From Tetragenococcus halophilus (lineage in GTDB: Bacteria > Bacillota > Bacilli > Lactobacillales > Enterococcaceae), in assembly GCF_021474685.1 (NCBI RefSeq), contig NZ_JAKEIT010000018.1, positions 1 to 49,441 of the forward strand: a stretch of DNA of 49,441 nucleotides, in the 5' to 3' direction. A program made the translations under genes and the position numbers. Shown here one piece after another: positions 19,432-29,413 of this stretch; position 1 is the first letter of the stretch, and each line of letters starts with the position of its first letter. The notes under the pieces were generated by a model that saw only the letters and a list, made by a program, of their open reading frames with translations, was not told the origin of the DNA and did not search any database.

Positions 19432-20859
19432 GTGATTATTATCTGGACAATCGACAAAACAAAAAAAGAACCCTACTATCAACAACTGCTACGGCAAATC
19501 ATTGCTAGCATTCAACAAGCTGAGCTAACACCTGGACAGCGTCTACCTTCTGAACGAAATTTAGCTCAAATTTTACAAGTCAATCGTTCGACAGTAGTAC
19601 ATGCTTTTGAAGAGTTAACTAGTTTAGGTTGGTTAGAGCGTAAACAAGGTAGCGGTACCCACGTAACGCATGGTCAATGGGGAAACCGACAATTTGCTAT
19701 TTATCAGTGGAACTCTTTATTTTCTAGTCCGCTACTGAAGGAAGACCCTTATATTACCCAACTCAAAAACCAAAAAGCTACTAAAAAGAGTTTGGATCTT
19801 TACACAGGCGACTTAAGTAATGATCTGATCCCAGACTTTGAATTTCCCACTATGACATGGGACCAGATCATGCACGAAGAAAAACAGATGACATCTACAG
19901 GTTACATCCCTTTAAAAGAACAAATCATTAAACGCTTTTTTCCAGATGTTTCAGGTTATGGGCAAGATCTACTGATTACTTCTGGGTCTACCCAAGGTAT
20001 TTTTTGGCTCATTCAAGTACTATTAAATCCAGGCGATACAATCGCTACCGAAGATCCTTCATTCTTATTTTCCTTACCTTTATTTGCTGCAAGAGGTGTT
20101 CATTTGAAAGGAGTTGTACAAAATCAAGAAGGTATTGATTGCCAAGCGCTAGAGGAACTTATTCAAAAAAAGAAGATAAAACTATTATATTTAAATCCGA
20201 ATCATCAAAATCCAACAGGAAATACCATGTCTTTGAAGCGACGCAAAGAGGTTTTACAAATATGCCAGAAATATCATCTACCTATTATTGAAGACGATGT
20301 CTTTCGTGAATTAAATTTTGGCCAAGCACTTCCTTCTTTAAAATCTTTAGCTCCTAACCAAGTGATTTACTTAGGCTCTTTATCTAAAATTTTCAGTTCC
20401 TCGATAAAAATCGGTTGGCTGTTTGCACCAAAGCCCTTGGTTAAAAGTCTAGCTGATGCAAAACAAGTCATGGACAATAAAACAGATTTATTACCGCAAC
20501 TTTTCGCCACGGCTGCTTTGTCACAATCTAACTATAAAACACAACAGCAACAACTAGCGTCCAAGTTACATAATAGAAGTCAAGCTTTTACAGATACTTT
20601 ACAAGCTTTTAGTCAAGATTGGCACTTCTCTTCAGTGAACGGTGGGCTTTATTATTGGTTAAGTTGGCGGCATCAAAAATTAACAAGAAATGACTGGCAG
20701 ATGTTTCTGCGAAATAATTTACTCGTTGCCCCTTCTTTTTTGTTTAGCAATCATACCTCCTCTATGCGAGTTAACTATACTTCTTTAGATGACAAAAAAC
20801 GATCAATTTTTAAACAAAAATTAGCCTTAATTACAGAGCATTTGAAAAAAAGTGGTTAA
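19432..20859 (+). CDS. MocR-family regulator, PdxR-like
   Basis: This is a fusion of a GntR-type winged helix (about residues 8-78, with LPSERNLAQILQVNRSTVV) and an aminotransferase-like domain. The pyridoxal-phosphate lysine is expected at residue 319 in GSLSK. Such proteins sense pyridoxal phosphate and control vitamin B6 genes, and this one is divergent from pdxK. An in-frame stop at 19426-19428 limits the start to the codons GTG ATT ATT ATC that follow. The GTG lies inside the AGAAGG ribosome binding site, so the real start may be a rare ATT or ATC. The nominal length is 475 aa. Confidence 0.85.
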   Translation: MIIIWTIDKTKKEPYYQQLLRQIIASIQQAELTPGQRLPSERNLAQILQVNRSTVVHAFEELTSLGWLERKQGSGTHVTHGQWGNRQFAIYQWNSLFSSPLLKEDPYITQLKNQKATKKSLDLYTGDLSNDLIPDFEFPTMTWDQIMHEEKQMTSTGYIPLKEQIIKRFFPDVSGYGQDLLITSGSTQGIFWLIQVLLNPGDTIATEDPSFLFSLPLFAARGVHLKGVVQNQEGIDCQALEELIQKKKIKLLYLNPNHQNPTGNTMSLKRRKEVLQICQKYHLPIIEDDVFRELNFGQALPSLKSLAPNQVIYLGSLSKIFSSSIKIGWLFAPKPLVKSLADAKQVMDNKTDLLPQLFATAALSQSNYKTQQQQLASKLHNRSQAFTDTLQAFSQDWHFSSVNGGLYYWLSWRHQKLTRNDWQMFLRNNLLVAPSFLFSNHTSSMRVNYTSLDDKKRSIFKQKLALITEHLKKSG

Positions 20860-20950
20860 GATATTTGGGATATAGACAGATAAGCATTTACCTCTTTACT
20901 TTATTTGTGTTAGTAATAATAATCTGCTCGTAGCTTTTTTTGATTGAAAG

Positions 20951-21197
20951 TTGGGTTTCAAAAATCTTATTTGCTGACCCTTCTTTACTATACTTGGGTC
21001 GCTAAGTCAAATTTGCTAACCCTTCTTTACTGTACTTGGGTCACTAAATCAAATTTGCTAACCCTTCTTTACTGTACTTGGGTCACTAAATCAAATTTGC
21101 TAACCCTTCTTTACTGTACTTGGGTCACTAAATCAAATTTGCTGACCCTTCTTTACTATACTTGGGTTAGTAAACTAAATTTACTGACTCTTCCTTT
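20951..21197. repeat. 42-bp tandem repeat array
   Basis: Units begin at 20971, 21013, 21055, 21097 and 21139, with partial units at both ends. The three central units look identical. The first and fifth share bases that differ from the centre, and the fifth has diverged at its 3' part. Each unit carries ACCC and GGGT blocks 15 bases apart that could pair. Because 42 is a multiple of three, one plus-strand frame stays open with a 14-residue repeat, but it has only a TTG start and no ribosome binding site. It lies between two convergent genes. Confidence 0.9.
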
Positions 21198-21208
21198 TCG
21201 ATAACAAA

Positions 21209-21249
21209 AAAACTTCCCAAAAAGCGAATAAACGTTTTTGGGAAGTTTT
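21209..21249. terminator. Bidirectional terminator after tuf
   Basis: A perfect 15-bp inverted repeat (AAAACTTCCCAAAAA and TTTTTGGGAAGTTTT) with an 11-base loop lies after the tuf stop. It ends the str operon on the minus strand and could also stop readthrough from the plus strand. Confidence 0.9.
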
Positions 21250-21271
21250 CGTATCTCTAAGCTAAATAGAG

Positions 21272-22459
21272 TTATTTTTCAATGTTAGAAACAACGCCTG
21301 AACCAACAGTACGTCCGCCTTCACGAATTGAGAAACGAGTGCCGTTTTCAATAGCAACAGGGTGAATTAATTCAACTTCCATTGCTACGTTATCACCTGG
21401 CATAACCATTTCAGTACCTTCTGGTAATTCAATGACACCAGTGATGTCAGTTGTACGGAAGTAAAATTGTGGGCGATAGTTTGAGAAGAATGGCGTATGA
21501 CGTCCACCTTCTTCTTTTGTCAATACATAAACTTCAGCTGAGAATTTTGTATGTGGTGTGATTGAGCCTGGTTTAGCTAACACTTGACCACGTTCGATAT
21601 CGTCACGAGAAACGCCACGTAACAATGTACCGATGTTATCGCCAGCTTCAGCAAAGTCTAACAATTTACGGAACATTTCTACACCTGTAACAGTTGTCTT
21701 TTGAACATTTTCATGGATACCGATGATATCAACTTCGTCACCGACTTTAATAGTTCCACGTTCAACACGACCTGTAGCAACAGTTCCACGGCCAGTAATT
21801 GAGAAAACATCTTCAATTGGCATCATGAATGGTTTGTCATGGTCACGTTCAGGTGTTGGAATGTATTCATCTACTGCATCCATTAAGTCCAAGACTTTTT
21901 GTTCATATTCTTCGTCGCCTTCTAAAGCTTTCAAAGCTGAACCAGAAATAACAGGAGTTTCATCACCTGGGAAGTCGTATTCAGTTAATAGATCACGTAC
22001 TTCCATTTCAACTAATTCAAGTAATTCTTCATCGTCAACCATATCCATTTTGTTTAAGAAAACAACGATATATGGTACGCCAACGTTACGTGACAATAGG
22101 ATATGTTCACGAGTTTGTGGCATTGGACCGTCAGCTGCAGACACTACCAAGATAGCGCCGTCCATTTGTGCAGCACCAGTGATCATGTTTTTAACATAGT
22201 CTGCGTGTCCTGGTGCGTCAATGTGAGCATAGTGACGATTTTCTGTTTCATATTCAACGTGAGATGTATTAATAGTGATTCCACGTTCTTTTTCTTCTGG
22301 AGCTCTATCAATTGTATCAAAGCTTGAAGCTTCGCCTAATCCGTTTTTAGCTAAAACTGCTGTAATTGCAGCTGTTAAAGTTGTTTTACCATGGTCAACG
22401 TGGCCGATAGTACCAATGTTAACATGTGGTTTAGAACGATCATATTTTTCTTTTGCCAT
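21272..22459 (-). CDS. tuf: Elongation factor Tu
   Basis: EF-Tu delivers aminoacyl-tRNA to the ribosome. The 395-aa protein has the G1 loop GHVDHGKT (19-26), the switch block [21 protein letters not shown] (G3) and NKMD (G4), and ends [16 protein letters not shown]. An AGGAGGAACATT site precedes the ATG. It is the last gene of the str operon but has its own promoter in the 150-base gap after fusA. Confidence 0.99.
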   Translation of the reverse strand: MAKEKYDRSKPHVNIGTIGHVDHGKTTLTAAITAVLAKNGLGEASSFDTIDRAPEEKERGITINTSHVEYETENRHYAHIDAPGHADYVKNMITGAAQMDGAILVVSAADGPMPQTREHILLSRNVGVPYIVVFLNKMDMVDDEELLELVEMEVRDLLTEYDFPGDETPVISGSALKALEGDEEYEQKVLDLMDAVDEYIPTPERDHDKPFMMPIEDVFSITGRGTVATGRVERGTIKVGDEVDIIGIHENVQKTTVTGVEMFRKLLDFAEAGDNIGTLLRGVSRDDIERGQVLAKPGSITPHTKFSAEVYVLTKEEGGRHTPFFSNYRPQFYFRTTDITGVIELPEGTEMVMPGDNVAMEVELIHPVAIENGTRFSIREGGRTVGSGVVSNIEK

Positions 22460-22535
22460 TTTTAAATGTTCCTCCTAAATTACATTTTTTTATATTTGAT
22501 AGGTAGAAAATCATCATTGAATTTCCACCCATCTT

Positions 22536-22563
22536 ATTGTAACCAATTGTACACGAAATACAA
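22536..22563 (-). promoter_or_regulatory. Probable tuf promoter
   Basis: On the minus strand TTGTAT is followed after 16 bases by TACAAT in the fusA-tuf gap. No terminator hairpin was seen after fusA, so tuf is probably transcribed both from here and from the str promoter. Confidence 0.45.
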
Positions 22564-22609
22564 CAAAAAATACAGTATTTGTAGCATTTCATTTCAATAT
22601 TTATTAAGT

Positions 22610-24694
22610 TTATTCAGCATTTCCGCCGTTTTTCTTAATAATTTCAGCTTGAATAGATTTTGGTACAGCTTCATAGTGATCAAATGTCATCATGAAAGTA
22701 CCGCGACCTTGTGTTGCTGAACGTAGCGTTGTTGCATAGCCAAACATTTCAGCTAATGGTACAAACGCATTTACAGTTTGTGCATTACCGTGAGCGTCCA
22801 TTCCTTCAACACGACCTCTACGAGCTGTAACATGTCCCATGATATCACCTAGATATTCTTCAGGGATACTGATTGTTACTTTCATCATCGGTTCAAGAAT
22901 AACTGGATCTGCCTTTTTCGCAGCTTCACGTAGAGACATTGAAGCCGCAATACGGAAGGCTGTTTCATTAGAGTCGACATCATGGTAAGAACCATCAAAT
23001 AGCTCTGCCTTTACGTCAACTAATGGATAACCAGCTAACACACCATTTTCCATGGCGTCTTCCAATCCTTTTTGTACTGCAGGTATATAGTCACGAGGGA
23101 CAACCCCACCAACAATGGAGTTTTTAAATTCGAACCCTGCTCCTTCTTCATTTGGACTAAATTCAACCCATACGTGTCCATATTGTCCTCTACCACCAGA
23201 TTGACGAATAAATTTCCCTTCAGCTTTAGTTGATGAACGGAATGTTTCACGATAAGAAACTTGTGGTGCACCAATATTGGCATCCACTTTAAATTCAGTC
23301 TTCATACGATCAATAAGAACGTCTAATTGAAGTTCACCCATACCAGCAATTACAGTTTCGCCAGTTTCAGCGTTAGTTTCCACTTTAAAGGATGGATCTT
23401 CTTCTGCAAGTTTTTGTAGTGCTACACCCATTTTATCTTGGTCAGCTTTTGACTTAGGTTCAACAGCAACTTGAATCACTGGGTCAGGGAAGTTGATAGT
23501 TTCCAAAATAACTGGATTTTTCTCATCACAAAGGGTGTCCCCTGTCGTGGTGTTTTTCAAGCCCACAGCAGCTGCAATGTCACCTGAATAAACCTTATCG
23601 ATCTCAGAACGAGAATTGGCATGCATTTGCAAAATACGACCAATTCGTTCACGTGAATCTTTGGTAGCATTCAATACATAAGAACCTGTATCCAACACAC
23701 CTGAATAAACACGGAAGAAAGTTAAGCGGCCAACATAAGGGTCTGACATAACTTTAAAAGCAAGTGATGAAAAAGGTTCATTATCATCAGCAGGATGTTC
23801 AGTTTCTTCATCTGTTTTCGGATCGATCCCTTTAATTGGGGGAACGTCGGTTGGAGAAGGCAAGTAATCAATTACTGCGTCCAACATCATTTGAACACCT
23901 TTGTTTTTAAAAGCAGAACCACATAATACTGGATAAAATTCAACAGATAATGTTGCTTTACGAATACCTGCTTGTAACTCTTCAGGTGTAATTTCTTCAC
24001 CTTCCAAGTATTTCATCATGATATCTTCATCAAAATCAGCTATAGATTCTACCAAATTATTATGCCATTCTTGAGCTGTTTCCTTATATTCATCTGGGAT
24101 TTCAGTTTCTTCGAAAGTAGTCCCTAAATCATCTTTATAAAATTCAGCTTTCATCTTCACAAGGTCAATGATACCTTCAAAGTTATCTTCAGCACCAATT
24201 GGCAATTGGATAGGTTGTGCATTAGCTTCTAAACGATCATGCAATGATTGGACAGAATATAAGAAATCTGCGCCGACCTTATCCATTTTATTACAGAATA
24301 CAATACGAGGTACTTGATATTCTGTTGCTTGGCGCCAAACTGTTTCAGTTTGTGGTTCAACACCTGATTGCGAGTCTAAGACAGTAACTGAACCGTCTAG
24401 CACACGCAATGAACGTTGTACTTCAATTGTAAAGTCCACGTGTCCAGGAGTGTCGATGATATTCACACGATGATCTCTCCAGTGTGCTGTAGTAGCAGCA
24501 GAAGTGATCGTGATACCACGATCTTGTTCTTGGCTCATCCAGTCCATTTGAGAAGCACCTTCGTGTGTTTCTCCAATTTTATGGATACGACCCGTATAGT
24601 ACAAGACACGTTCAGTTGTTGTCGTCTTACCAGCATCGACGTGTGCTACGATACCGATATTACGAGTTTTTTCTAACGAAAATTCTCTTGCCAT
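22610..24694 (-). CDS. fusA: Elongation factor G
   Basis: EF-G drives translocation of tRNA and mRNA. The 694-aa protein has the G1 loop AHVDAGKT (17-24), the switch block [15 protein letters not shown] (G3) and NKMD (G4), then domains II-V with the conserved YRETFRS and [15 protein letters not shown]. Length and order after rpsG are normal, with no sign of a tetracycline-type ribosome protection paralog. Confidence 0.99.
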   Translation of the reverse strand: MAREFSLEKTRNIGIVAHVDAGKTTTTERVLYYTGRIHKIGETHEGASQMDWMSQEQDRGITITSAATTAHWRDHRVNIIDTPGHVDFTIEVQRSLRVLDGSVTVLDSQSGVEPQTETVWRQATEYQVPRIVFCNKMDKVGADFLYSVQSLHDRLEANAQPIQLPIGAEDNFEGIIDLVKMKAEFYKDDLGTTFEETEIPDEYKETAQEWHNNLVESIADFDEDIMMKYLEGEEITPEELQAGIRKATLSVEFYPVLCGSAFKNKGVQMMLDAVIDYLPSPTDVPPIKGIDPKTDEETEHPADDNEPFSSLAFKVMSDPYVGRLTFFRVYSGVLDTGSYVLNATKDSRERIGRILQMHANSRSEIDKVYSGDIAAAVGLKNTTTGDTLCDEKNPVILETINFPDPVIQVAVEPKSKADQDKMGVALQKLAEEDPSFKVETNAETGETVIAGMGELQLDVLIDRMKTEFKVDANIGAPQVSYRETFRSSTKAEGKFIRQSGGRGQYGHVWVEFSPNEEGAGFEFKNSIVGGVVPRDYIPAVQKGLEDAMENGVLAGYPLVDVKAELFDGSYHDVDSNETAFRIAASMSLREAAKKADPVILEPMMKVTISIPEEYLGDIMGHVTARRGRVEGMDAHGNAQTVNAFVPLAEMFGYATTLRSATQGRGTFMMTFDHYEAVPKSIQAEIIKKNGGNAE

Positions 24695-24770
24695 TTCTAG
24701 CTTGTTCTCCTCTCAACTTTTAACTTTTGCTATGGTTATACTTTTTACCAACAATAAAGAAGCGAGGGTC

Positions 24771-25241
24771 TTACCAGCGATAGTGAGCAAATGCTCGGTT
24801 TGATTCTGCCATTTTATGTGTATCTTCACGTCTTTTGACAGATCCGCCAGTATTGTTAGCTGCGTCCATGATTTCTTTAGCTAACCGCTCTTCCATAGAG
24901 TGTTCTCCACGCAAACGCGCATAATTTACCATCCAGCGAAGACCTAAAGTCGTACGACGTTCAGGACGTACTTCAACTGGCACTTGGTAGTTAGAACCTC
25001 CTACACGACGAGCTTTCACTTCTAAAACAGGCATAATGTTTTTCATTGCTTGTTCGAAAACTTCTAATGGTTCATTGCCTGTAGTTTCTTTAATATTATC
25101 GAATGCGCTATAAATGATATTTGTGGCAGTACCACGCTTACCATCGATCATTACTCGGTTGATCAAACGTGTCACTAATTTCGAATTATATATAGGGTCT
25201 GGTAAAACGTCACGTTTTGCTGCAGCACCTTTACGAGACAT
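24771..25241 (-). CDS. rpsG: 30S ribosomal protein S7
   Basis: S7 nucleates the 16S rRNA 3' domain and can act as the feedback regulator of the str operon in enterobacteria. The 156-aa protein starts [20 protein letters not shown] and has [19 protein letters not shown]. It lies between rpsL and fusA. Confidence 0.98.
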   Translation of the reverse strand: MSRKGAAAKRDVLPDPIYNSKLVTRLINRVMIDGKRGTATNIIYSAFDNIKETTGNEPLEVFEQAMKNIMPVLEVKARRVGGSNYQVPVEVRPERRTTLGLRWMVNYARLRGEHSMEERLAKEIMDAANNTGGSVKRREDTHKMAESNRAFAHYRW

Positions 25242-25282
25242 ACGTAATTCCTCCTTTCAAAAATTGGTCAGTATATTTTTTA

Positions 25283-25696
25283 TTATTCTTTTGGTTTCTT
25301 CGTTCCGTATTTAGAACGTGATTTTCTACGGTCGTTAACGCCCGCAGTATCCAAAGCACCACGTACAATATGATAACGTACCCCTGGCAAGTCTTTTACA
25401 CGACCACCGCGGATTAATACCACGCTGTGTTCTTGCAAGTTATGACCCATACCTGGGATATAAGCTGTTACTTCAATTAAGTTTGACAAACGTACACGCG
25501 CATATTTACGCAAGGCAGAGTTAGGTTTTTTAGGTGTCATAGTTCCGACACGCATTGCCACTCCACGTTTTTGCGGAGAATATACAGTCGTCGGTTTCTT
25601 TCTTAAACTGTTATATCCTTTATTCAAAGCCGGTGAATCTGTTTGACTAGTTCTCGATTTACGAGGTTTACGTACTAATTGATTAATTGTAGGCAT
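25283..25696 (-). CDS. rpsL: 30S ribosomal protein S12
   Basis: S12 monitors decoding, and streptomycin resistance changes map to it in many species. The 137-aa protein starts [15 protein letters not shown] and has [19 protein letters not shown] and the loop [18 protein letters not shown]. The usual sensitive-type lysines appear in TPKKPNS and GRVKDLPG. It is the first gene of the str operon. Confidence 0.98.
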   Translation of the reverse strand: MPTINQLVRKPRKSRTSQTDSPALNKGYNSLRKKPTTVYSPQKRGVAMRVGTMTPKKPNSALRKYARVRLSNLIEVTAYIPGMGHNLQEHSVVLIRGGRVKDLPGVRYHIVRGALDTAGVNDRRKSRSKYGTKKPKE

Positions 25697-25859
25697 TGTT
25701 TATTTTCCCTCCCTTAATTTGCTTTATAGTTCCACACATCCAGGTGGTTCTTTTTTTGCGATAAAAAAGAATGCATAATTTAATCTGCATACTTTATCAG
25801 ATGTACTTATACAGTCAGCATGTCTCATCCAAAAGACCTGTTTATAAAGCACCTTTGAA

Positions 25860-25888
25860 AGAATACCACGCATTTCACACCTTGTCAA
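25860..25888 (-). promoter_or_regulatory. str operon promoter
   Basis: On the minus strand a perfect TTGACA is followed after exactly 17 bases by TATTCT. It drives rpsL-rpsG-fusA-tuf with a leader of roughly 155 bases. Confidence 0.9.
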
Positions 25889-25928
25889 CATTTTCCACCC
25901 TTTTTTACTAGCTATTTTTATAGAACGC

Positions 25929-25957
25929 TATCATTTTTAAAATTTAGGCGATATAAT
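25929..25957 (+). promoter_or_regulatory. Possible rpiA promoter
   Basis: A perfect TATAAT at 25952-25957 lies 40 bases before the rpiA start. The matching upstream box 17 bases away is a weak TATCAT. Confidence 0.5.
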
Positions 25958-25997
25958 AGGTAGTAAATGAGCTTACAAAAATGCAGGAGTGATAAAC

Positions 25998-26672
25998 GTG
26001 AACGTAAAAGAAACCGTTGGTATTAAAGCAGCTAATTATGTTAAGGATGGGATGATCGTAGGGCTTGGCACTGGATCCACTGCTTATTATATGATCAAAG
26101 AGATTGGTCGAAAAGTAAAGGAAGAAAAACTTAACGTTATTGGCGTTCCTACCTCTACCACTTCAAAAAAACAGGCAGAAGAAATTGGGGTACCAATCAA
26201 ATCAATCGATGAGGTTGAAAAAGTGGACATCATCATCGATGGCGCTGATGAAATAAGCGCTGATTATCAGGGAATAAAAGGCGGGGGTGCTGCCTTGCTT
26301 TTTGAAAAAATCGTTGCTACTTACACAGACCAGGTCATTTGGATCGTTGATGAGTCAAAAATGGTAGATAAATTAGGCAGCTTTCCATTACCAGTAGAAG
26401 TCATTCCTTATGGTCAGCAACAACTATTTCATTTATTTGAAAAAAAGGGTTATGAACCTAGCTTTCGTATGGACAAAGATCAATTGAAAGTAACCGATAG
26501 CGGTCATTCAATTATCGATCTTCATTTAAAAAAAATCGATGATCCTGAAAAATTAGCCAAGGAGTTGGACAAAACAGTTGGCGTAGTGGAACATGGCTTG
26601 TTCTTGAATATGGTAAATACAGTGATCATCGGTAAAGAAGATGGCGCTGAGCTTATTTCTGCTATTCGATAA
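25998..26672 (+). CDS. rpiA: Ribose-5-phosphate isomerase A
   Basis: RpiA interconverts ribose 5-phosphate and ribulose 5-phosphate in the pentose phosphate pathway. The 224-aa product begins at GTG 25998 (M-NVKETVGIKAANYVKDG), with GCAGGAG 8 bases before; a GTG at 25989 lies inside that site. It has GLGTGSTAYY, DGADEI and KGGGAALLFEKIVA with the conserved family residues. Its role connects to the nucleoside operon, which releases ribose phosphate. Confidence 0.96.
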   Translation: MNVKETVGIKAANYVKDGMIVGLGTGSTAYYMIKEIGRKVKEEKLNVIGVPTSTTSKKQAEEIGVPIKSIDEVEKVDIIIDGADEISADYQGIKGGGAALLFEKIVATYTDQVIWIVDESKMVDKLGSFPLPVEVIPYGQQQLFHLFEKKGYEPSFRMDKDQLKVTDSGHSIIDLHLKKIDDPEKLAKELDKTVGVVEHGLFLNMVNTVIIGKEDGAELISAIR

Positions 26673-26750
26673 ATATAGAATACTCACTGTATATTTATAT
26701 TATTTTCATGTGGCTTTGGGAAACTAATGGAAAAATTACCTAAAAAAGTG

Positions 26751-26756
26751 TATAAT
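26751..26756 (+). promoter_or_regulatory. Minus-10 box before gpmA
   Basis: A TATAAT preceded by TG lies 50 bases before gpmA. No clear minus-35 box is seen at the normal distance, so only the core box is claimed. Confidence 0.4.
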
Positions 26757-26805
26757 GGAACCGGAATGAAAATTTCAGTAATTAAATGATTAAAGGAGAT
26801 TTTTT

Positions 26806-27474
26806 ATGCCAAAATTAATTTTTGCACGTCACGGAAAAAGTGAATGGAATAAAGCAAATCAATTTACTGGTTGGGTCGACGTAGACTTGGCTCCAGAAGG
26901 TGTAGAAGAAGCAAAAGATGCCGGTCAAAAACTTAAAGAAGCAGGCATTGAATTTGACATTGCTTACACTTCTGTTTTAACTCGCGCAATTAAAACTTGC
27001 CACTATATTTTAGAAGAAACCGACCAATTATGGGTACCAGAAGTAAAATCTTGGCGTTTGAACGAACGTCACTATGGCGCTTTACAAGGTTTAAATAAAC
27101 AAGATACGCGTGATAAATACGGCGACGAACAAGTTCATATTTGGCGTCGTTCTTATGATACACTACCTCCATTAACGGATCCTGAACCTGATCGTCGTTA
27201 TGCTGACTTAGATCCAAGAACGATCCCTGGTGGTGAAAACTTGAAAATTACGCTTGAACGTGCTTTGCCATTTTGGGAAGATCACATCGCTCCAGCATTG
27301 CGCGATGGAAAAACTGTTTTAGTTGCAGCACACGGTAACTCTTTACGTGCTTTAGCAAAACATATCGAAGGAATTTCTGATGATGACATTATGGATCTTG
27401 AAATCCCAACAGGAAAACCGAGCGTTTATGAACTAAATGACGACCTAACAGTTAAAGAAAAATATTATTTATAA
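26806..27474 (+). CDS. gpmA: 2,3-bisphosphoglycerate-dependent phosphoglycerate mutase
   Basis: This glycolytic enzyme interconverts 3- and 2-phosphoglycerate. The 222-aa protein has the phosphohistidine motif [10 protein letters not shown] (His9), [17 protein letters not shown] with Glu87 as the acid, and a second active-site histidine in [11 protein letters not shown]. An AAAGGAGAT site precedes the ATG. It stands alone and is followed by a strong terminator. Confidence 0.97.
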   Translation: MPKLIFARHGKSEWNKANQFTGWVDVDLAPEGVEEAKDAGQKLKEAGIEFDIAYTSVLTRAIKTCHYILEETDQLWVPEVKSWRLNERHYGALQGLNKQDTRDKYGDEQVHIWRRSYDTLPPLTDPEPDRRYADLDPRTIPGGENLKITLERALPFWEDHIAPALRDGKTVLVAAHGNSLRALAKHIEGISDDDIMDLEIPTGKPSVYELNDDLTVKEKYYL

Positions 27475-27483
27475 TAAGTATAT

Positions 27484-27523
27484 AAAAATTCGCAGGGAAA
27501 AATGACATTCCCTGCGAATTTTT
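27484..27523. terminator. Bidirectional terminator between gpmA and the dehydrogenase
   Basis: A perfect 16-bp inverted repeat (AAAAATTCGCAGGGAA and TTCCCTGCGAATTTTT) with an 8-base loop lies between two convergent genes and carries T-runs on both strands. Confidence 0.95.
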
Positions 27524-27528
27524 TTATC

Positions 27529-28722
27529 TTATACAAATGATGATTCAGTCATACAATCTCTATAAATAGATACGACATCATCTTCATGCAATGGAATAAA
27601 GCCCTGATTTGAAATTGAACTGTGCGCTACAGCGCGTTGACCCATTTCTTCCAAATGTTCTTCTGTTTGAATACCTACTTCAGGAAGCGTCATCGGAATA
27701 TTACAAGAAACAAAGAAATCATACAATTTTTGGATCCCTATCTCAGCTGTTCTTTTCGGTTCTTCTTCTTTTACGTTCCAAACTTCTTCAGCAAATCGTT
27801 GAAACTTCGGTAGCGTATCTTCATCTAAAATATGAGCCATCCATCTAGGTGTAAGCATCGCAAGTCCCACGCCATGGGTAATATCATAAAACGCGCTTAA
27901 CTCGTGTTCCATTGCGTGACAAGACCAAGAACCTTTCTTTCCTTTGCCAACTAATCCATTTAGAGCCAGCGTACTAGCCCACATCAAATTCGCTCTAGCA
28001 ATATAGTTATCCGGCTCATCTAAAGCAACAGGTAAATATTTGATAACAGTTTTCATGAGCCCTTCAGCAATCTCATCTTGCACCTCAGTACCTTCTGTAG
28101 CGTTAAAATAATTTTCCATCAAATGACTTAAAATATCTGCTGAACCCGCAGCTGTTTGATAGGCACCTACACTAAATGTATTTGTCGGATCAAGAAAAGA
28201 GACTTTTGGGAGTAAATTGGTTGTTCCATGAACGCCTAATTTTATTTGAGCATCCATATTTGAAATAACGCAGGTTCCGTTCATCTCACTACCTGTAGCT
28301 GCTAATGTAAGAATTGTCACTATAGGTAATGCGGGCCCTTCATAATTTTTTTGCAAAACAAAATTTTCCCATAAATCACCTGAAACAAAAACACAGGCTG
28401 CAACCGCTTTACTACAATCGATTACTGAACCACCACCGACAGGCAAAACAACATCGATCGCATTTTCCTTGCATAGTTGTACTCCCTTTTGCACCGTTTC
28501 AATTCGCGGATTAGGATCGACCCCAGCTAGTTCAACTACGTTATTATCATTTTGATTGAACAGTTCATATAATTTGTCATATAAACCATTTTTCTTAATA
28601 CTACCTCCACCATAAACAAGCAACACATTTTTACCAAAATTATTCAAAACTTGAGGCAATTCATCCAAACGATCTTTACCAAAACGTATATCTGTTGTTA
28701 CATGAAAGTCAAAATTTTCCAT
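27529..28722 (-). CDS. Iron-containing alcohol dehydrogenase (butanol dehydrogenase-like)
   Basis: Group III dehydrogenases reduce aldehydes with NAD(P)H using a bound metal. The 397-aa protein starts MENFDFHVTTDIRFGKDRL. It has the nucleotide loop VGGGSVIDCSKAVAA, and metal-ligand candidates in DILSHLMENYF and HAMEHELSAFYDITHGVG, as in the YugJ/BdhA group. The ATG at 28722 has AAGGAGG before it; the reading 19 codons longer lacks one. The natural substrate cannot be read from sequence. It seems to be a single-gene unit. Confidence 0.88.
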   Translation of the reverse strand: MENFDFHVTTDIRFGKDRLDELPQVLNNFGKNVLLVYGGGSIKKNGLYDKLYELFNQNDNNVVELAGVDPNPRIETVQKGVQLCKENAIDVVLPVGGGSVIDCSKAVAACVFVSGDLWENFVLQKNYEGPALPIVTILTLAATGSEMNGTCVISNMDAQIKLGVHGTTNLLPKVSFLDPTNTFSVGAYQTAAGSADILSHLMENYFNATEGTEVQDEIAEGLMKTVIKYLPVALDEPDNYIARANLMWASTLALNGLVGKGKKGSWSCHAMEHELSAFYDITHGVGLAMLTPRWMAHILDEDTLPKFQRFAEEVWNVKEEEPKRTAEIGIQKLYDFFVSCNIPMTLPEVGIQTEEHLEEMGQRAVAHSSISNQGFIPLHEDDVVSIYRDCMTESSFV

Positions 28723-28786
28723 GAAAAAACCTCCTTTTCTCCTATTATCGCTAGAATTTTGTTTAATGTCAAAAAGCATAAATACA

Positions 28787-28833
28787 AAAAAGCTATCCGT
28801 AACTTCCTAAAAAGGGGATACGAATAACTTTTT
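28787..28833 (-). terminator. Terminator after the unknown 121-aa gene
   Basis: Imperfect arms AAAAAGCTATCCGTA and TACGAATAACTTTTT pair with two wobble positions. On the minus strand a run of six T follows, ending the gene at 28855-29220. Confidence 0.75.
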
Positions 28834-28854
28834 ACACTATTTGGGTAAGACATA

Positions 28855-29220
28855 TTATTTTACTAAACTTCCCAATTTTTCTATCATTTCTTTTTGCGCT
28901 TTTTGTATACCCACAGCTAAGGTTTTCACAGCTAACTTAACTTTAGTATCTTTGGTTGTTACCACCACTTTTTTGACTACCGCTCCACTAATTTTAATAG
29001 CCTCAATGCTACTTATGGGAATAGTATCAATATTTTTTACTTCCATATTCATATTCAATTGCACAAGTTTTAGTTCATTATCATCTAGCAAAATTGCATA
29101 CATTTTCGGAATAGGAATTGTTAGCAACTTATGTTCATCAGCATATCCAACAATACTTTGAGCGTTTCCATGTTCTTCTTTTACTCTATCTAAATCTTCC
29201 TGCTTTATTACCCACCTCAT
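28855..29220 (-). CDS. Unknown protein, 121 aa, possible PH-like fold
   Basis: I do not recognise a named family. The protein has no signal peptide or clear membrane segment. It alternates short beta-like stretches (YAILLDDNELKLVQL, DTIPISSIEAIKISG, KKVVVTTKDTKVKLAV) and ends in a helix-like KAQKEMIEKLGSLVK. This pattern resembles small bacterial PH-like domain proteins, but that is a guess. The ATG at 29220 has AGGAGG 8 bases before; a TTG one codon earlier is less likely. It has its own terminator. Confidence 0.7.
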   Translation of the reverse strand: MRWVIKQEDLDRVKEEHGNAQSIVGYADEHKLLTIPIPKMYAILLDDNELKLVQLNMNMEVKNIDTIPISSIEAIKISGAVVKKVVVTTKDTKVKLAVKTLAVGIQKAQKEMIEKLGSLVK

Positions 29221-29353
29221 CAATCATTCCTCCTTTTTATTTATAATAGAGTAAAATAATAAAAAAATAAATTTAATAGCTCAAATATAAACTAATATAT
29301 AGACCTTTACTGACTAATAAAAATAACACATAAAAAATATTAAAAACTTAAAA

Positions 29354-29382
29354 AAGCAGCTGAGAAATCTCCTCAGCTGCTT
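29354..29382 (-). terminator. Terminator after deoD
   Basis: An 11-bp inverted repeat (AAGCAGCTGAG and CTCAGCTGCTT) is followed by six T on the minus strand. It ends the long nucleoside operon. Confidence 0.9.
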
Positions 29383-29413
29383 CATTTATAAAAGTTCCCT
29401 TACAATTATTTTT

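Larger units (their letters stand above)
25697..25997. other. Divergent gap: str leader and rpiA upstream region
   Basis: The gap holds a leader of about 155 bases for rpsL on the minus strand, including a hairpin TTCTTTTTT-ATCG-CAAAAAAAGAA-like near 25745-25775, then the str promoter and the rpiA upstream region. No small gene was seen. Confidence 0.6.

Noticed and set aside
20951-21197. CRISPR array
   Set aside because: The 42-bp units follow each other directly with no unique spacers, and no cas genes are near.
20944-21204. An 86-codon frame across the 42-bp array with a 14-residue repeat
   Set aside because: It starts at TTG with no ribosome binding site. It stays open only because the repeat length is a multiple of three, and its product has no known resemblance.
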